From the NCBI GenBank assembly GCA_002914845.1, contig JXTC01000041.1, positions 1,297,240 through 1,361,239 of the forward strand: a stretch of DNA of 64,000 nt, written 5' to 3'. The notes under the pieces were generated by a model. It saw only the letters and a list, made by a program, of their open reading frames with translations. It had not been told where the DNA came from and did not search any database. This DNA is from Trema orientale. Taxonomy: Eukaryota; Streptophyta; Magnoliopsida; Rosales; Cannabaceae. The position numbers were made by a program, and so were the translations under genes. Of this stretch, positions 1 through 12,240 are shown one piece after another. The number at the start of each line of letters is the position of its first letter. Positions within the stretch are counted from its first letter, which is position 1.

Positions 1-553
1 TACAAAATCAAGGAGTGTGTGAGATATATATTGACATATATGATATCATATGTATAATATAGGGATGTGTAGTGCATGTATGTACATATGTGTATTTGAT
101 CAAGTGGTATGGGAGATGAGAAACAGCAGATACGGTTGTCATACAGGGGTTTCGAGTAGTAGCATTCTACACCTCCTTTTTATTTGTCTTTTCCTAAGTT
201 GTTTTGTCTGGATGACATGAAGTCACGTGAACCGCTTTTCAGGCGCTCTCCTTCTGCCTCTTTTCTTTTTTATTTGTCTATTTTATTTCTTTATTTTTTA
301 TAATTTCTTTTCTCTTTTATTTTTGGAGCCTTTTTAATATTCGTTTCTTAATAACTTCCTTATGAGTCTTTCTCAAAAAAATTTAGTATTCACTTCCTTA
401 TGAGTCTTCTAGCCTCAAAAGGAAAGCAATTAAATATATATGAATATTATATATATATTAATTAAAAAAGAACTGTATTTATGAGGAGGCCCATTTGAAC
501 CTTGTTATATATATTCCCTGAATACCCTATCTCATATTCTCCTCCTTTGCTGG
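1..553. other. Upstream region of the GATA gene
   Basis: No coding sequence is visible. The stretch is AT-rich with TA-rich runs (around 430-460 and a TATATATAT at 506-514) and pyrimidine-rich tracts at 240-330. It probably holds the promoter and 5' leader of the GATA factor that starts at 554. The TA run at 506 lies only about 40 bases before the start codon, so the TATA box actually used cannot be decided from sequence. Confidence 0.5.
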
Positions 554-2997
554 ATGGTTGATATAACGTCTCTCTCGATGACTCCAGTTTTTCTGAACCC
601 ACCGTCCTCTTCTTTTTCTCTTGTAGAGAAACAAGAAGATCAAAACCTTAAACTCTTTCTTTCGCCGTACCAAGATCAAAAGGGGACTCAGGATGTTATA
701 GAATCACAACGACGCGATCAAAAGGTACATCTCATATATATATATATACACATATATTTATAGGGTATATATAACTTATACAATTAGTTCCTTATATAAC
801 TTATACAATTAGTTCCTTTTCAAATTCATAGTTCAACCTTGAATCTCTTTAACGAATTTATCCGTACTTCAGAATTAAGATCGTGCAAAGTAGTACATGT
901 TGGGTTTGTAAAATATTGTAAATTAACCTATTGTTATCTTGTTACTTTATGCGATAAATATAATTGTATATTCGATGATCATATGGTTTACCTATATTCT
1001 TATAATTTTTTAGTGCAAAGAAATTGAATAACATAATGTGGTATATCATCTCAATTTCATAGTAGTGGATAATAACTACTATATATTGTATAGTTTAATT
1101 TTGCTTTCCACCTGGCGAGGTTAATTTTGATCTGTTGGACTATTTCTTGTAAGTACTTGAAAACCCCTTTTCATATCCTCGAACTTAATCAATAATCACT
1201 CGTGAGAAAAAAAAATTAAAAATAAACAATATGATATATATCAATCACATTTTCGTGTAGCCTGCTTTTGTGCTAATTATATAATTAAATTTTGCTTTTG
1301 CTGATTAATGTATTAATTAATTTCTCATCATCCGAGCATCAGGCTGTGGATAATCCTATATGGCATGAAGAATCCAAGATTAATAATCAAGCATTATTGT
1401 CATCATCTTCGTCACATAATCAGCCTGCAGTATTTGATGGTACTAGCAGCCATAATAAACTCTCCAACTGTGGCCAAAAATCAGATCAGGATATCATGAT
1501 GGATAAAATCAACGGAGTTGATCATCATGATCAGGATCAGGACATGATGGATAAAATTAGTAGTTTAAATTATAATCACAAGGGGTCCACGTCATCAGTA
1601 AAATGGATGTCCTCGAAGATGAGATTGATTCAGAAAATGTCGAATAATAACCCACAAACGGGGTCAACCGCGACCACATTAATAACTGATCACAACTCTG
1701 AACCTCACAACGCGATCAGCACTAGTATTACCACTGTTAGGGTTTGTTCCGATTGTAACACCACTAGTACGCCACTTTGGAGGAGCGGTCCTCGAGGTCC
1801 TAAGGTATTAATTTACTCGTGTATGTAACTATATTTATTTACTTGAATTCCTTTACTGCAGTTGATGTTTATATATTGGAAATTAAAATGTACATCGCGA
1901 TAATATTTTTCTGAATTATAANTTTTTTTTTTTTTCTAGAAAAGCATATTCGGGAATCTCATTGCATAGTGTTTCTTTCTTGGATAGTAAAATACATTAT
2001 AATTCTTTTCCTTTTTTTTTTTCTGTTTGTCTTTTCCCAATAACTAATATGTGAATTACCAATTACTAATTAATTTACAACATCATTGACACGTTATATT
2101 TACACCGATACACAGATATATTATATATAGCAGTATATACGTGCACAATATAAATTTATATGTACGCCAACATATTTATAGAGGTATATAGAGGGCATTG
2201 TATGCAGTCTACTTAAGACAAAAACTATAGGGACTAAATCCAGTTCCCCGTAAATCTTCACATAAAATTAGAAACACACGACAACACATATGTACATAAT
2301 TTTGTGGAGTTATATAATGTTACTTCATTATGTTATAAAATTACATTAATTATGTACAAATAAACTTACATGTGTTTTTTTTTTGCCTAGATCTATTATA
2401 CAGTTACATTTATTTTGCGCAAAATCACATTCATGCTATTTTATGTGGAACGGACCAGCCATACCAAGCGGGAATACATGATTACCTTGATATAGAGAAC
2501 ACTGTAGTATAGATCAGAGAGAGTTGTACTGCAAGCCAAGATTATATACCTTGTAAATGTACTGATATAAGTATATTATATATATATATATATTATGGTG
2601 CATGCAGTCACTATGCAACGCCTGCGGAATTCGGCAGAGGAAGGCAAGACGAGCCATGGCAGAAGCTGCAGCGGCCGCAAATGCTAATTTGGTAGTTACC
2701 TCTGCCACTACTACTACTACTACTGCTTCTTACAAAATCAAGGAGAAGAAACATTGGCGTGGAAATCTCAAGAACAAGTACAACCCCAAGCTCCTAGACA
2801 CTAGTGGTACTAGTATTACTTCTAATAATAATAATAATAAAAACAACAATAAACTTTGTTTCAGAAATTTGTCTTTTGGGGTGAACCACAACTACAATTA
2901 CCGCAATTACTCGGCCTTTCCAGGAGTGTTTCCCCAGGACGTTACTGAAGCCGCCCTTTTGCTTATGGAACTTTCTTGTGGCTTTGTTGACTCTTGA
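554..2997 (+). CDS. LLM-domain B-class GATA transcription factor (GNC/GNL-like)
   Basis: Nuclear zinc-finger factor that binds GATA motifs; this class promotes chlorophyll and chloroplast gene expression and acts downstream of light, cytokinin and gibberellin signals (family knowledge). Exons: 554-724, 1343-1804, 2608-2997; all introns are GT-AG and the joined frame is 341 codons including stop. The zinc finger is split by intron 2: C192-x2-C195 closes exon 2 and C214-x2-C217 opens exon 3, giving the C-x2-C-x18-C-x2-C spacing of plant class B fingers, followed by a basic RQRKARRAM tail. The C-terminus holds the LLM motif (ALLLMELS), which marks the GNC/GNL branch. The N-terminus has the LNPPSS...LFLSPY type seen in this branch; the middle is low-complexity (Ser, Asn, Gln, Asp). 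A single N at 1922 lies in intron 2. Class is secure; the exact orthologue (GATA21 or GATA22 type) is not. Confidence 0.9.
767..817. repeat. 25-bp tandem duplication in GATA intron 1
   Basis: Two exact adjacent copies of a 25-base unit (ATATAACTTATACAATTAGT plus five bases) lie just inside intron 1 of the GATA gene. Likely replication slippage; no function is implied. Confidence 0.75.
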
Positions 2998-3467
2998 AAT
3001 TTTTCCTTAATTGGAAAATCTCAATAATGTCTTCATTTTCTTTTATTCTTAATATTTTAGCGCTGTAGCTTGGAGGATTTATCTTCTTTTTATTTTTTAT
3101 TTTTCCTTTTTTTGGAGAGAGATGATCATGAGTCGGTGATGTTTTGAACATGCATATTGCATACCGTACAATATATAATGTCGGTTTGCTTCTGTACTAT
3201 CTCTAAATCAAAGGAATAAACAGAATATTTAAGGCCCTGTTCGGTAGTTAATTAATGGTTTTTTTTTTTAACTTAAACATAGATTTCGTAAATTAATTAA
3301 TGGTTGTTGTCGTAGAATTAACGTCCAAAAACTGTCGTTAAAAAGTTTCTTTAGCAGTGTAACCACTCTAATTGTTTAAGAGCATCTTTGATACTCTTTG
3401 GCTCAGTAAGAATATTATTATAAATTAACATATCTGCTCTGTGGAATAAGAAAGGGCTTAATAATAT
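2998..3467. other. 3' flank of the GATA gene
   Basis: No gene. This should contain the 3' untranslated region; AATAAA-like words occur near 3214. At 3235 the sequence GGCCCTGTTCGGTAG resembles the terminal motif of hAT-type MITEs, but a partner end was not found. Confidence 0.4.
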
Positions 3468-3670
3468 GGATAATGCCGACTATCTCAACTAGTTTACTAA
3501 AATTTTTATACCAACACATGTGACAAGTAAATTGTCACCTTTAAATTGATGTATTGAAACTTACCACAAAGAAATATATTACCATTTACCAATTAAATAG
3601 TGACTACGCACTTGCTATGTTTGTTGGTATTAAAAATTTGGTAAACTATTTAGCATATCTAGCATTATTC
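3468..3670. mobile_element. MITE, family A copy 1 (9-bp TSD TAATAATAT)
   Basis: A 203-bp non-coding element with inverted ends. It begins GGATAATGCCGA and ends in the inverse of GAATAATGCTAG. The ends pair over about 60 bases, including TACCAACACATGTGACAAGT against its diverged inverse. The 9-base word TAATAATAT flanks both sides exactly (3459-3467 and 3671-3679). A 9-bp duplication is typical of Mutator-like transposons. The same ends occur at 50073-50183 and 51777-51977. Confidence 0.8.
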
Positions 3671-5419
3671 TAATAATATATAATATCAGTATTAAATAAA
3701 ATATTGTTAGTTACTTTACTATTAGATTTTATTTAATATTGGGTAACTAGATTAAAGTTTAATATTTTCTATAATTAGTTTAATTTTATTAATAAATTGT
3801 TGAGTTTTCTCTTTCTATAATTCTTTTTCTATCTCTGAGTTCTCTATCTTGATTCTCTTTTATCTCTCTCGATGTCTAATTCTCTATCTTTAATTCTATT
3901 TAGTCTCTCAAGTATATCCGCTTTTTATCTGATCTTCATATTCTCTCTTCTCATCTAGTCCTATATTAATTGGTATTAAAGTCTAGTACTTTTTTACTTT
4001 CTATCCCAAAAATATAGTTTCTTTTCCACTACCTATCCGAATATTTTCTTGATTCCCTCTTAAGATCCACAAGAATTTTCTTTGACTTTATTTTTTAAAT
4101 TTTTGTAATTAAAAAAAATTGTTGTCCAAAAACCCTAGAAATAAGCCACATTTCTTTAAAAGAAAAAAAATTCTTAAAAAAAATAAAAGAACACGTTCAA
4201 AAAATCAGAATATCCTAGATCTCCTTAGATTTCTTTTTATTTTCTTTTTTTCAAGTTGAAGATAATCAATTCATAAGTTCACTTGGAGTTGATCTCGTTG
4301 ATGATTACGTTTATCTCATTTTTCAAGTACTATTTATTAGGATTCGACAAAGTATACTCTTAGGGTAGATTTGTTAGACGAAGGAAATCTCATTCAAATC
4401 GTATTGACGTACTTGTTGAGACGTTTAATTATACTCATTTCCTATTTGAAAAAATATATATTATTTGAGTATTTGATAAATTATAAGTTTTTGTGCCATT
4501 TGGATCTTTTATTAGCACAATAAACATATATCCATATAATAAGATGATTAAGGGTATTTACAAATAAACGGGTCTACTAGGGGCCTCAAGATGAAAAAAA
4601 GGACTCATGTATAAATGTTTTCAATACTATCCTTCATTACCATACTACACATCTAAAATTACTTAGATATCTTACATCATAGCAAATCTTAAAATACATT
4701 CTTTTCCAACAAATTCTATACTACTTCTACCACTGCTGTCACTTGCAACACCTAGTCACCACTGCCAATTCTGGCCACGCCTCTGTTTGATTGGAGTCGA
4801 AAATTTTCGATCACAGTCGAATATGTTCGGCCGCTAATTCTAATCATTTTGATCTGATAAAAAATTTTCTACCGGTGATAAAAAAATTTCTAGTCGATGG
4901 TTGAAAATGATTAGTCACACATCTCTCACTTTGTCATTTTCGAAAATTTTTCTATGACCAATGAAAAATTTTCAACCCAATCGAAACGACTAGGATCATT
5001 AGCCAAGTTCGACTGTAGTCGTAAACTTTTGACTTAGGTTGAGTTAGTGTTAATTTTGAAATTTCAAAATTTTTATTAAATAAAAATTCTAATTTTATAA
5101 ATGATTTAGAGTTTGTCACCATTTTTTTATTACGTACTTAAAAAGTGTTAAAATTGAAAATGACCCGATGTTTCCACTTGTATTTTTCTATTTTTAATTT
5201 CCTTATAATTAATATTTATATCGTTTCACACCAAAATTATAAAATGATTACGACCTTGATTTAAGAAAAATGAATTCAGTTTTCGGCTACACGCTTTAAA
5301 TGAAATTTGAAAGCCGTATATATAACATGACTCCAAAGTATGTTGTTTTCTTTTATCATTATGAAAGTGTTCATGTTTTAAGTGAAAAACTAGTTGTAAT
5401 ATATGTACCTTTAAAAGAA
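3671..5419. other. AT-rich intergenic DNA
   Basis: No gene is supported. The stretch holds pyrimidine-rich tracts (3800-4000), many short A/T runs and, at 4795-5030, a run of words such as AAAATTTTC and TCGAC typical of decayed repeats. Short open frames have no recognisable protein content. Confidence 0.4.
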
Positions 5420-5642
5420 GGGTTTATGGCAAAAATGTCCTTGAAATATCTAATTTGTGGCAATTTGGTCCTCAAATTAAAGTTCTAATTGCAGCAATTA
5501 AGTCCTGAAATTTTCTGATTTAAAGTAATTTAGTTATTGTAGTAGAATCTAAAAGTGTATTTAAAGGAAAATAAACTCAATAAAAGAATTTAGAGAAAAG
5601 AAAAAAGTTGCATATTTCAGGGACCATTTGTACCATTAACCC
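5420..5642. mobile_element. Small MITE with about 33-bp inverted ends
   Basis: The left end starts GGGTTTATGGCAAAAATGTC. The right end, read on the other strand, starts GGGTTAATGGTACAAATGGT, and both continue with a CCTGAAATAT-like stretch. Flanks are TTTAAAAGAA on the left and TTTAAAAAAA on the right, an imperfect 9-10 bp target duplication. The 223-bp element has no coding capacity. The terminal motif resembles that of the long hairpin at 52130-52954. Confidence 0.6.
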
Positions 5643-6704
5643 TTTAAAAAAATGGAATATATGTAACATATTCTTTAAACTATATTATATATCAGTTTTT
5701 ATGCTAAATATATCAATTATAATGCCAATACTGTAATACACATCAATTTTACGAGTGAAATACTGTTACTTATACATAAACTAGAATTGAAATACCTGGT
5801 CATTTTACTAAAGAATTTGATGAATTGACATTTCCAAAATAATCTCCAAAATTCGGCCATTTTCAAAATTTTAAATTTGATTAAGTAGATGTCCACTTTT
5901 AAAATTTTATAGCTAAATGTCCAGGTATATATATTTTTACACTTGGTAGATATATTAGTTACTGTACTGAAATGCACTGGGTATATAATTTTTTATACTT
6001 GGTATATAAAATTTTACACTTAGTATATATGCATATATACCGGACATTTTGCTATAACATTTGACAAAAGGATATTTACTGAAATTAGGCCCAAAATTTG
6101 AAATTTGGTCATATTTCTAAAAGCCTTGTTTTTTTTTTTTTTTTTTTTTGAGGGAATAGAAAACTGGTTTTAAACTGAAAAAAGAAAAAATAAATAAAAC
6201 ACTTCTGGTGATTTGGTGGTAAATATTTGGCAAAATTCAATCGAAATTTTTGTGCTGATATTCGTCTCCAGACGTTAATATTCGTAAATACCATTAATAT
6301 TCAAATAAGAATATCAAACATGACAACATCAGTGATTATGTGCTATGGGCGGTGGGGTTGGTGGTAGGAGGTAAGGTTAGAGAAGGAATATACATATTAT
6401 ATATGTATACTTGATATATAAGTACATATATGATATTTGCATCTGAAATGGTTGGTAGCAGTAGCAATAGTAAATAATCTTCAATTCATGAGTAAATATA
6501 CCCTTAATTAAATAATAGCTTAAAAACGTGTTATGCCCTTTTGTAGAGAGCAGCGTTTTTCTTCCATGTAGCCCCCATAGCCGGCTCCTCTTCTCCTCTC
6601 TTAGTAAAGTGTCTCCCCAACTATGAAGGAATTTTTTCTTTTCTCAGTATGAGTTCTTTTTTTTTTTTCGCTTTTCTTTCCCAATAATCCTTCCATTAGT
6701 ATGT
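5643..6704. other. AT-rich intergenic DNA with MITE-like words
   Basis: No gene. Around 5690-6120 there are repeated phrases (GTATATAATTTTTTATACTTG, CATTTTGCTATAACATTTG) also seen near 15110-15260, so both places likely hold decayed copies of one AT-rich short element. A poly-T run occurs at 6129-6150. Confidence 0.35.
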
Positions 6705-7470
6705 GTTGATACCAAAAATTGGTATAACAATGGGGTTATTAGATTTTGAAGAAAACTACGGATTAAAGAAAAAATAGGAGAGAAAATGATGAACAAAGAA
6801 TTTTAGAGTAGTTCAGTCTTTTGAACGAAATGCCTACGTCCACTATAGCTAGTTTTATTTTCTTAGTATACTGATTATAAGAGAGCTTTCAGTTGTTCCT
6901 TTCTCTGCTCAAGAGCCTTGTATTTATAGGCCGGAGGAGATAGGTTCTTGTTACAGATAAGATCTTTTCAAATATCAAAAAAGATTACATTGAATATGAA
7001 TTTGAATTCGTATTTATCTCCCCCAAAATCTAGTAAAATCTTTATCTGAATAATCTTGTCTCATAAATTCTAAATATAATCCTTAATATCTTGGAGATTT
7101 GAATTTTGGAGGGAAAAAATCTCAGGATAAAAATCTACTCACTATCTTCGAGCAGATGTGAATTTGATGCATAACAGTGTGGTTATCCTTCAGATCTGTA
7201 CCTTTTTTTATTCACATCTAAAGAGGTTGTTTTTTATTATTTTTTTGTATGTATCTTATTGGTATTCTTTTAAATCTAAAACTTTTGAGAGCCATATTTG
7301 AAAGATTTTACCATATAGTTTTCATTGATGTACGCCGTGAAGAGGATGATGTTTACTGATAGACGTCGTGAAGATGAGACTACTCTGGTGTTTACTGATG
7401 GAATTGAAGGAGTTCTGCCTGATGGTTCTAAGGATCTGTTTGGAGTTTTTTCTCTATAAATGGGAGATGG
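6705..7470 (-). mobile_element. LTR-like remnant (probable solo LTR)
   Basis: Read on the minus strand this looks like an LTR. There is a TATAAATA box (plus 6908-6916), then a leader, then a GTGGACGTAGGCA-like phrase (plus 6833-6845) common in the R region of plant copia-type LTRs. It ends in TTTTTGGTATCAACA at plus 6705. No primer-binding site, polypurine tract or polyprotein lies next to it, so it is either a solo LTR or a broken end. The far boundary is uncertain. Confidence 0.4.
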
Positions 7471-7689
7471 TATATTACAATCATATTTCTTATAATAAAA
7501 ATATGAAGGTTTGAATGAAACTGATTTTTGTTTGAGGGATATTTCTATTCTCCAATAGAAGCTTGTACTATTCTTGTAGCCAATTTAGCTAGTAATTAAT
7601 TTAATTCCTTTGGAGAACCTTTCAAAAAAATAAAATAGTAATAGTACTTTCACTTTATCTTAATCTTTTTTTTTTTGTTAAGATTGTCC

Positions 7690-8115
7690 ATAGATAAGTT
7701 GGTTATTTCTGTTATTTCTGTTGTATGATTAGTTTTTCTGTTATTGTATTAGTTGGTCCAACAACAGTCAAATTCTTATATCATTCATAAATGAGTGAGT
7801 AGTATATATAGACACAATAATGAGAGAAAAGAGAGAGAGTTGGTTAGAAAGAAATTAGAAGATACAGTTGAGTATTTTTCTTCTAAGAGTTTTTTCCATA
7901 AATTTCCTTGTGAGAGAAAGGATTGTAATGAGATAAGAGTAGTGAGAAAGAGTGATGCTCTGGTTCTGATTGTATTAGCTGTAAACTCTGTAATTTTCCA
8001 TAGAAGATAATGGATCGATAGTGCCATCGGCAAACTGAATGTAGATCTCTATGTGTTGTTTTGTTCTTGTTTCGAAATTCTAAAAGTGATTCGCAAAGCT
8101 TGATATACGGGTTAA
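7690..8115 (+). mobile_element. LTR-like remnant
   Basis: The plus strand reads like the promoter-R-U5 part of a retrotransposon LTR: a TATATATAGACAC box at 7802-7814, a purine-rich leader, then the phrase GGATCGATAGTGCCATCGGC followed by AACTGAATGTAG and a T-rich tail. Overlapping short open frames on both strands encode nothing recognisable. The call rests on overall composition only. Confidence 0.3.
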
Positions 8116-8736
8116 TCATAGCATTCTTTCCTTTTTTCTTTTTTTTTCCCCCTATTGTCTGTTTTCCTCAGGAAAGGTGGTAGTATAATATAAATTTCGT
8201 TTTTCTTAATCAATGATAAACATCATTCTGGAGTTAATTTCCAACTCCATGTGACTACTTTCCGTTGTAATTGTCTAACAGATTTCAAGCTCAAAGAAAT
8301 CTCCAAAAGGAAACTCGTCGAAAAAAACAAAGCTAGTTAAACTTACATGTGTGTACATCAATCCATCTCAATTCAAAAAAAAAAAAAAAAAAATACAAAT
8401 CAAAGCTAAAATTTGGGTGGCGGGTTGATTAATTCCCAGCCCCACTTAACTCAACCAGCCAACTCGAGTTTTCTATATTGGAGAAGAAAAATGTGCATAT
8501 ATTTAATATAGTAATGGGACCAAAATAGAAAAGCTCCACTCTTAGTTCATATTAGTATAAATTTAGAAATTATATCAATCAATTTTTGGAAAACTCAAGG
8601 AAAAACTCCATCCTTTGTTTAAAGGGCCATACATTAATGTTGATGTTAGCATTAAATATAATTTATTGCATATCAATATCTGATTTGATTATTTGGCAAT
8701 TAGCTGAAAAAATCATAGGAGCCTTTTGTCACGAGG

Positions 8737-9012
8737 GTCATGTCTCAAGCATGGATCACGCCAGTGTGACACCCGATACCTCAGGCCAGTCTTTTTACCA
8801 GCAATGCGCTCATAAATACGTCAATTGGTTTCACCCTGCCTTGGGCCTCTCAAGGGAACGGCTCCAGCTCTCGACCAATGCGTACAGGGGTGGCCTAGCC
8901 CCATATTGATCATCCTTCAAAGATCTCTCACACGCACTTTTAGAGTTATCCCGCCTAGTCAAAAATGGCTCTGTGCAGTTTGTTCCACCTAATATCTTGT
9001 AGGAGGTTACAA
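8737..9012. repeat. Diverged direct repeat, copy 1 (~275 bp)
   Basis: The left member of a pair with 9263-9536, offset by 526 bases. Shared blocks include CTCAAGCATGGATCACGCC, CGCTCATAAATA, GTACAGGGGTGGCCTA and CCCCATAT. The block is GC-richer than its surroundings. The pair could be the LTRs of a short non-autonomous element (TRIM-like) or a segmental repeat. Confidence 0.65.
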
Positions 9013-9262
9013 ACTCTCTCCCACTGAAAAAGCATGCGCGCCCTCGTACATGAAACCATCACCATCAAAGTGCTATACCTTGTCTACTCTTTTCGCTTGG
9101 TCTGCATATCATGTAAGCAGAGTCACCAATACGAGCTCTTAGTGTAGATGTAGAATCTAGTAGGTCGTATCGCATTTCACTTTATTTTTGGCTTCAGTAG
9201 AAGTTTGGTTACCTTTGGTGATTTCCTATCTATGGAAAACAACAGTGTACCCCTATGGACAA

Positions 9263-9536
9263 GTCATGCCTCAAGCATGGATCACGCCCGTGCAGCGCCT
9301 GACATCCCGGGTCAGCCTTCTCATCAGCAACGCGCTCATAAATATATCGATTAGTTTCGCTTTGGCTTGGGCTCCTCAGAGGAACAGCTCCAGCTATCGA
9401 CCAGTTTGTACAGGGGTGGCCTAACCCCATATCGATCATTCTTCGAAAATCTCCTACACGTACCTCTGAAGTCATCCCATCCAATCAACAATGACTCTGC
9501 GTAGTTTGTCCACCTAGCACGTTGTAGGGAGTTACA
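9263..9536. repeat. Diverged direct repeat, copy 2 (~275 bp)
   Basis: The right member of the pair with 8737-9012. On the minus strand it starts TGTAACTCCCTAC, which fits a TG...-type LTR terminus, though no matching end rule or target duplication could be fixed. No coding capacity. Confidence 0.65.
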
Positions 9537-9539
9537 CAT

Positions 9540-11391
9540 TTCTCCTATAACTAGAGGACAAAATATTTGTTTCTAGTCACTGACAAAAGTACTCGTCAAT
9601 ACTTCTAGTTAAAATCAGATCAAGGGTAAGGCAACTTCCTTCATCGTGCGTCTTGTTTAATTCTAATTGTTGGTCATGCTTAATTCTACTATAAAAATAA
9701 TTTATGTAATAATAACTTATGTAATAATGTTAGCCAAAGTATGTATATATATATGATATATAAAGGAACAAACAAAACACTGGAATTTCAATAGAATAAC
9801 AAAATAATAATAACAATACCAAAATAATAGGACACTCAAATAACAATGAGGAACTGAGGCTTGTGTATCACACAATCTCCTTAAAACATATTTGCCTCCT
9901 CTCGTTCGGTGCTTGAGGTCGTTAGGCGTCTGTATCCTAGGACACAAGGTTGATGAGCGGCGATTATTGCACCACAAGTGCTACTCTGGCGAATTGAAAG
10001 AAAATGCCCAAACTCTATCATACTAAGGCCTATACTCTAGAGAACTTTGAGAAAAGAGGAAAGATAAGAGAAAGAGTTCTTCTGTGAAAGACTTCTTCTG
10101 ATCGTATCTTCCTAAAGAAAAGCGTCAATTTATAGGCTTCATATGGGAGCTGTTACAAATTTGGAATTAACTAAGATTTAATTCCAAATAAAATATTTTA
10201 CACAAAACATTTAAGCATTTAGAAACCGATCAGTTTTTTAAACAAATTTAATCTAAACTAGATTAAATTTTGTAACTCACCAAAAATGTTTTACACAAAA
10301 ATATTTAAGCGTGAAACCGACCTGTTTTCCTAAACAAATTTAATTTATACTAGATTAAATTTTGTAACTCCAAAATAAATTTGACAGTCTTAAAATCTCC
10401 AAAAATTAATCTGGTCTAGCAGTTTCATTTTTCCAACAATAACTTCCTATATGTAATAACTTTTTTTTGTTTTTGAAAGGTCCTATATGTAATAACTTAC
10501 GTTCTACTATAAAAATAATAATAAGAATAAATTAGTTAATGAATTTTAATCATGCGTCATGCTTAATTCTAAGATTAGATTCTTAAAAAAATAATAAAAG
10601 TAAAATAAAATAGTTCACCTTAATGTTTTTAACTATATAAAAATAAAGATTTCAAAATTTATTTTTAGCGATTCAAGGCTGCAAATAATTTTATCTTCGG
10701 TTTTTGGCACTTTATTTTTACTTTTTTTCTTTTTTTTTTACTGACAGGCATGTGTTATTGTTTCTTGACATAAAAAATCAGTTATAATGTAGGGTTGTGA
10801 AATTACCAAAACGGATTAAAGAAAATCACTTATGTAAACATCTGTTGCCAAAAATATTCCAATATAGCTAATTTGTATTTGCTCTAAACTTTTTTAATAT
10901 TTATACTTCACAACATTATATACATATTGTTTATTGTTATTTATCATAAGAAGTTTTTTTAGGGTTTATTTTTTTTAAAGATAAAGATGAAAGGGGTTTA
11001 TGTTAAAAAAAATTTTAAGACAATATAAGGATTGTATCTCCAGCTATTATTATTCAAGTAAGACAAGTAGCAGATAAACGTCAGATCCTCTATCTTATTC
11101 CTCTTTATGAGAGACCTCTCAGAGATAGATTTTTTACAGGCTAAAAATTTAGCGTATTCCTCTCTTAGACTAGGATAGGGACTCTTTAGTTCCTTTATAA
11201 CCTCTTTATCCACTTTCTCTCATCAAAAAAGTTGATGGTTATTGGATATTAAAAATATCCATTCAGTTTTTCATTTTTCACGTTCCATAAACTGAACAGT
11301 TATACCACATCACCCATTATCTGTTTAATTAATTTTTATTATTATTATTTTAAATTAAGTCATAATCTTTTGACATGTAGACCATTTTCAG
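9540..11391. other. Intergenic DNA with LTR-like and duplicated segments
   Basis: No gene is supported. From about 9840 to 10190 the minus strand resembles an LTR leader (TATAAATTGACG near plus 10130). From 10190 to 10380 a segment of about 94 bases containing TTTACACAAAA and ACTAGATTAAATTTTGTAACT occurs twice in tandem with divergence. The rest is AT-rich with no recognisable content. Confidence 0.35.
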
Positions 11392-11557
11392 GCGATAAAT
11401 TCTAATATTCTCTTATTTGGTCCACATAATAAAAGTATTAACCAAACTTGATATGGCCATAAGATATTTTGGTAGCGATAAATTCCAACATTCTCCTATT
11501 TGGTCCACATAATAAAAGTATTAACCAAACTTGATATGGCCATAAGATATTTTGGTA
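11392..11557. repeat. 83-bp tandem duplication
   Basis: Two adjacent copies (11392-11474 and 11475-11557) of an 83-base unit starting GCGATAAATTC and ending AGATATTTTGGTA. They differ at only a few positions, so the duplication is recent compared with neighbouring repeats. Confidence 0.85.
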
Positions 11558-11880
11558 ACTTCCTCAGTCACTTTATAGTGAAACACTTAAGAGAAATTTT
11601 CAATGCATGAATCATGGCAGTCGTGTACTAATCAATATGTCCATTCCATTCCATATATCACATGTATGAAAATTTCTAAATATTACTTTATGAATAAGCT
11701 TCCTATAAGTTATTCGGGTCCTACTTAAATAATCCTAATAGGTTAAACATTACAAAATTTATGTGTACATATATTTCATTAACTGAAATAGCTAAATAAG
11801 TACGTACATAGTCAGAGAATAAAAGTAATACAAAAACAAGTCTAAATAGATAATCCCGTACGATTTACATGATCTTTGTA

Positions 11881-12240
11881 CTATTTAGCCGGCAATCCTT
11901 TAGTCATGGGATTAGCTATATTGAGCTCAATCTTTACATAGTCAATGACTATTTCTTGCTTTTCGATATAATCTCTGACAACCAAAAACTTAATGTTGAT
12001 ATACTTGCTGCGACTTCCACTCTTATTATTCTTAGAAAAGAATATTGCAGCTGAATTATCACAGTAAAACTTCAAAGATCTTGCTATAGAATCGATAATT
12101 TTCAACCCTGTGATAAATTCCTCAACCATAATGCCTATGATGTAGCTTCATAGCAAGTAATGAATTCTGCCTCCATAGTTGATGAAGCAACCATGATCTG
12201 CTTAGTGTTTCTCCAAGACACAGTACCTCCAGCAAGAAGG
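11881..12240 (-). pseudogene. Ty1/copia RNase H fragment
   Basis: On the minus strand a frame shows hallmarks of the C-terminal RNase H domain of copia polyproteins. There is a STMEAEFI...YEATS segment near plus 12140-12180, then a CDNSAAIFFSKN block, a KYINIKFLVVRDYI block, and the terminal NPMTKGLP near 11885. An in-frame stop interrupts the segment near plus 12140, and no reverse transcriptase, integrase or LTR is attached. A dead fragment. Confidence 0.8.

Noticed and set aside
8586-9484. Short frames of 78-107 codons on both strands
   Set aside because: They fall across the diverged direct repeats and are not kept between the two copies, so they are unlikely to be genes.
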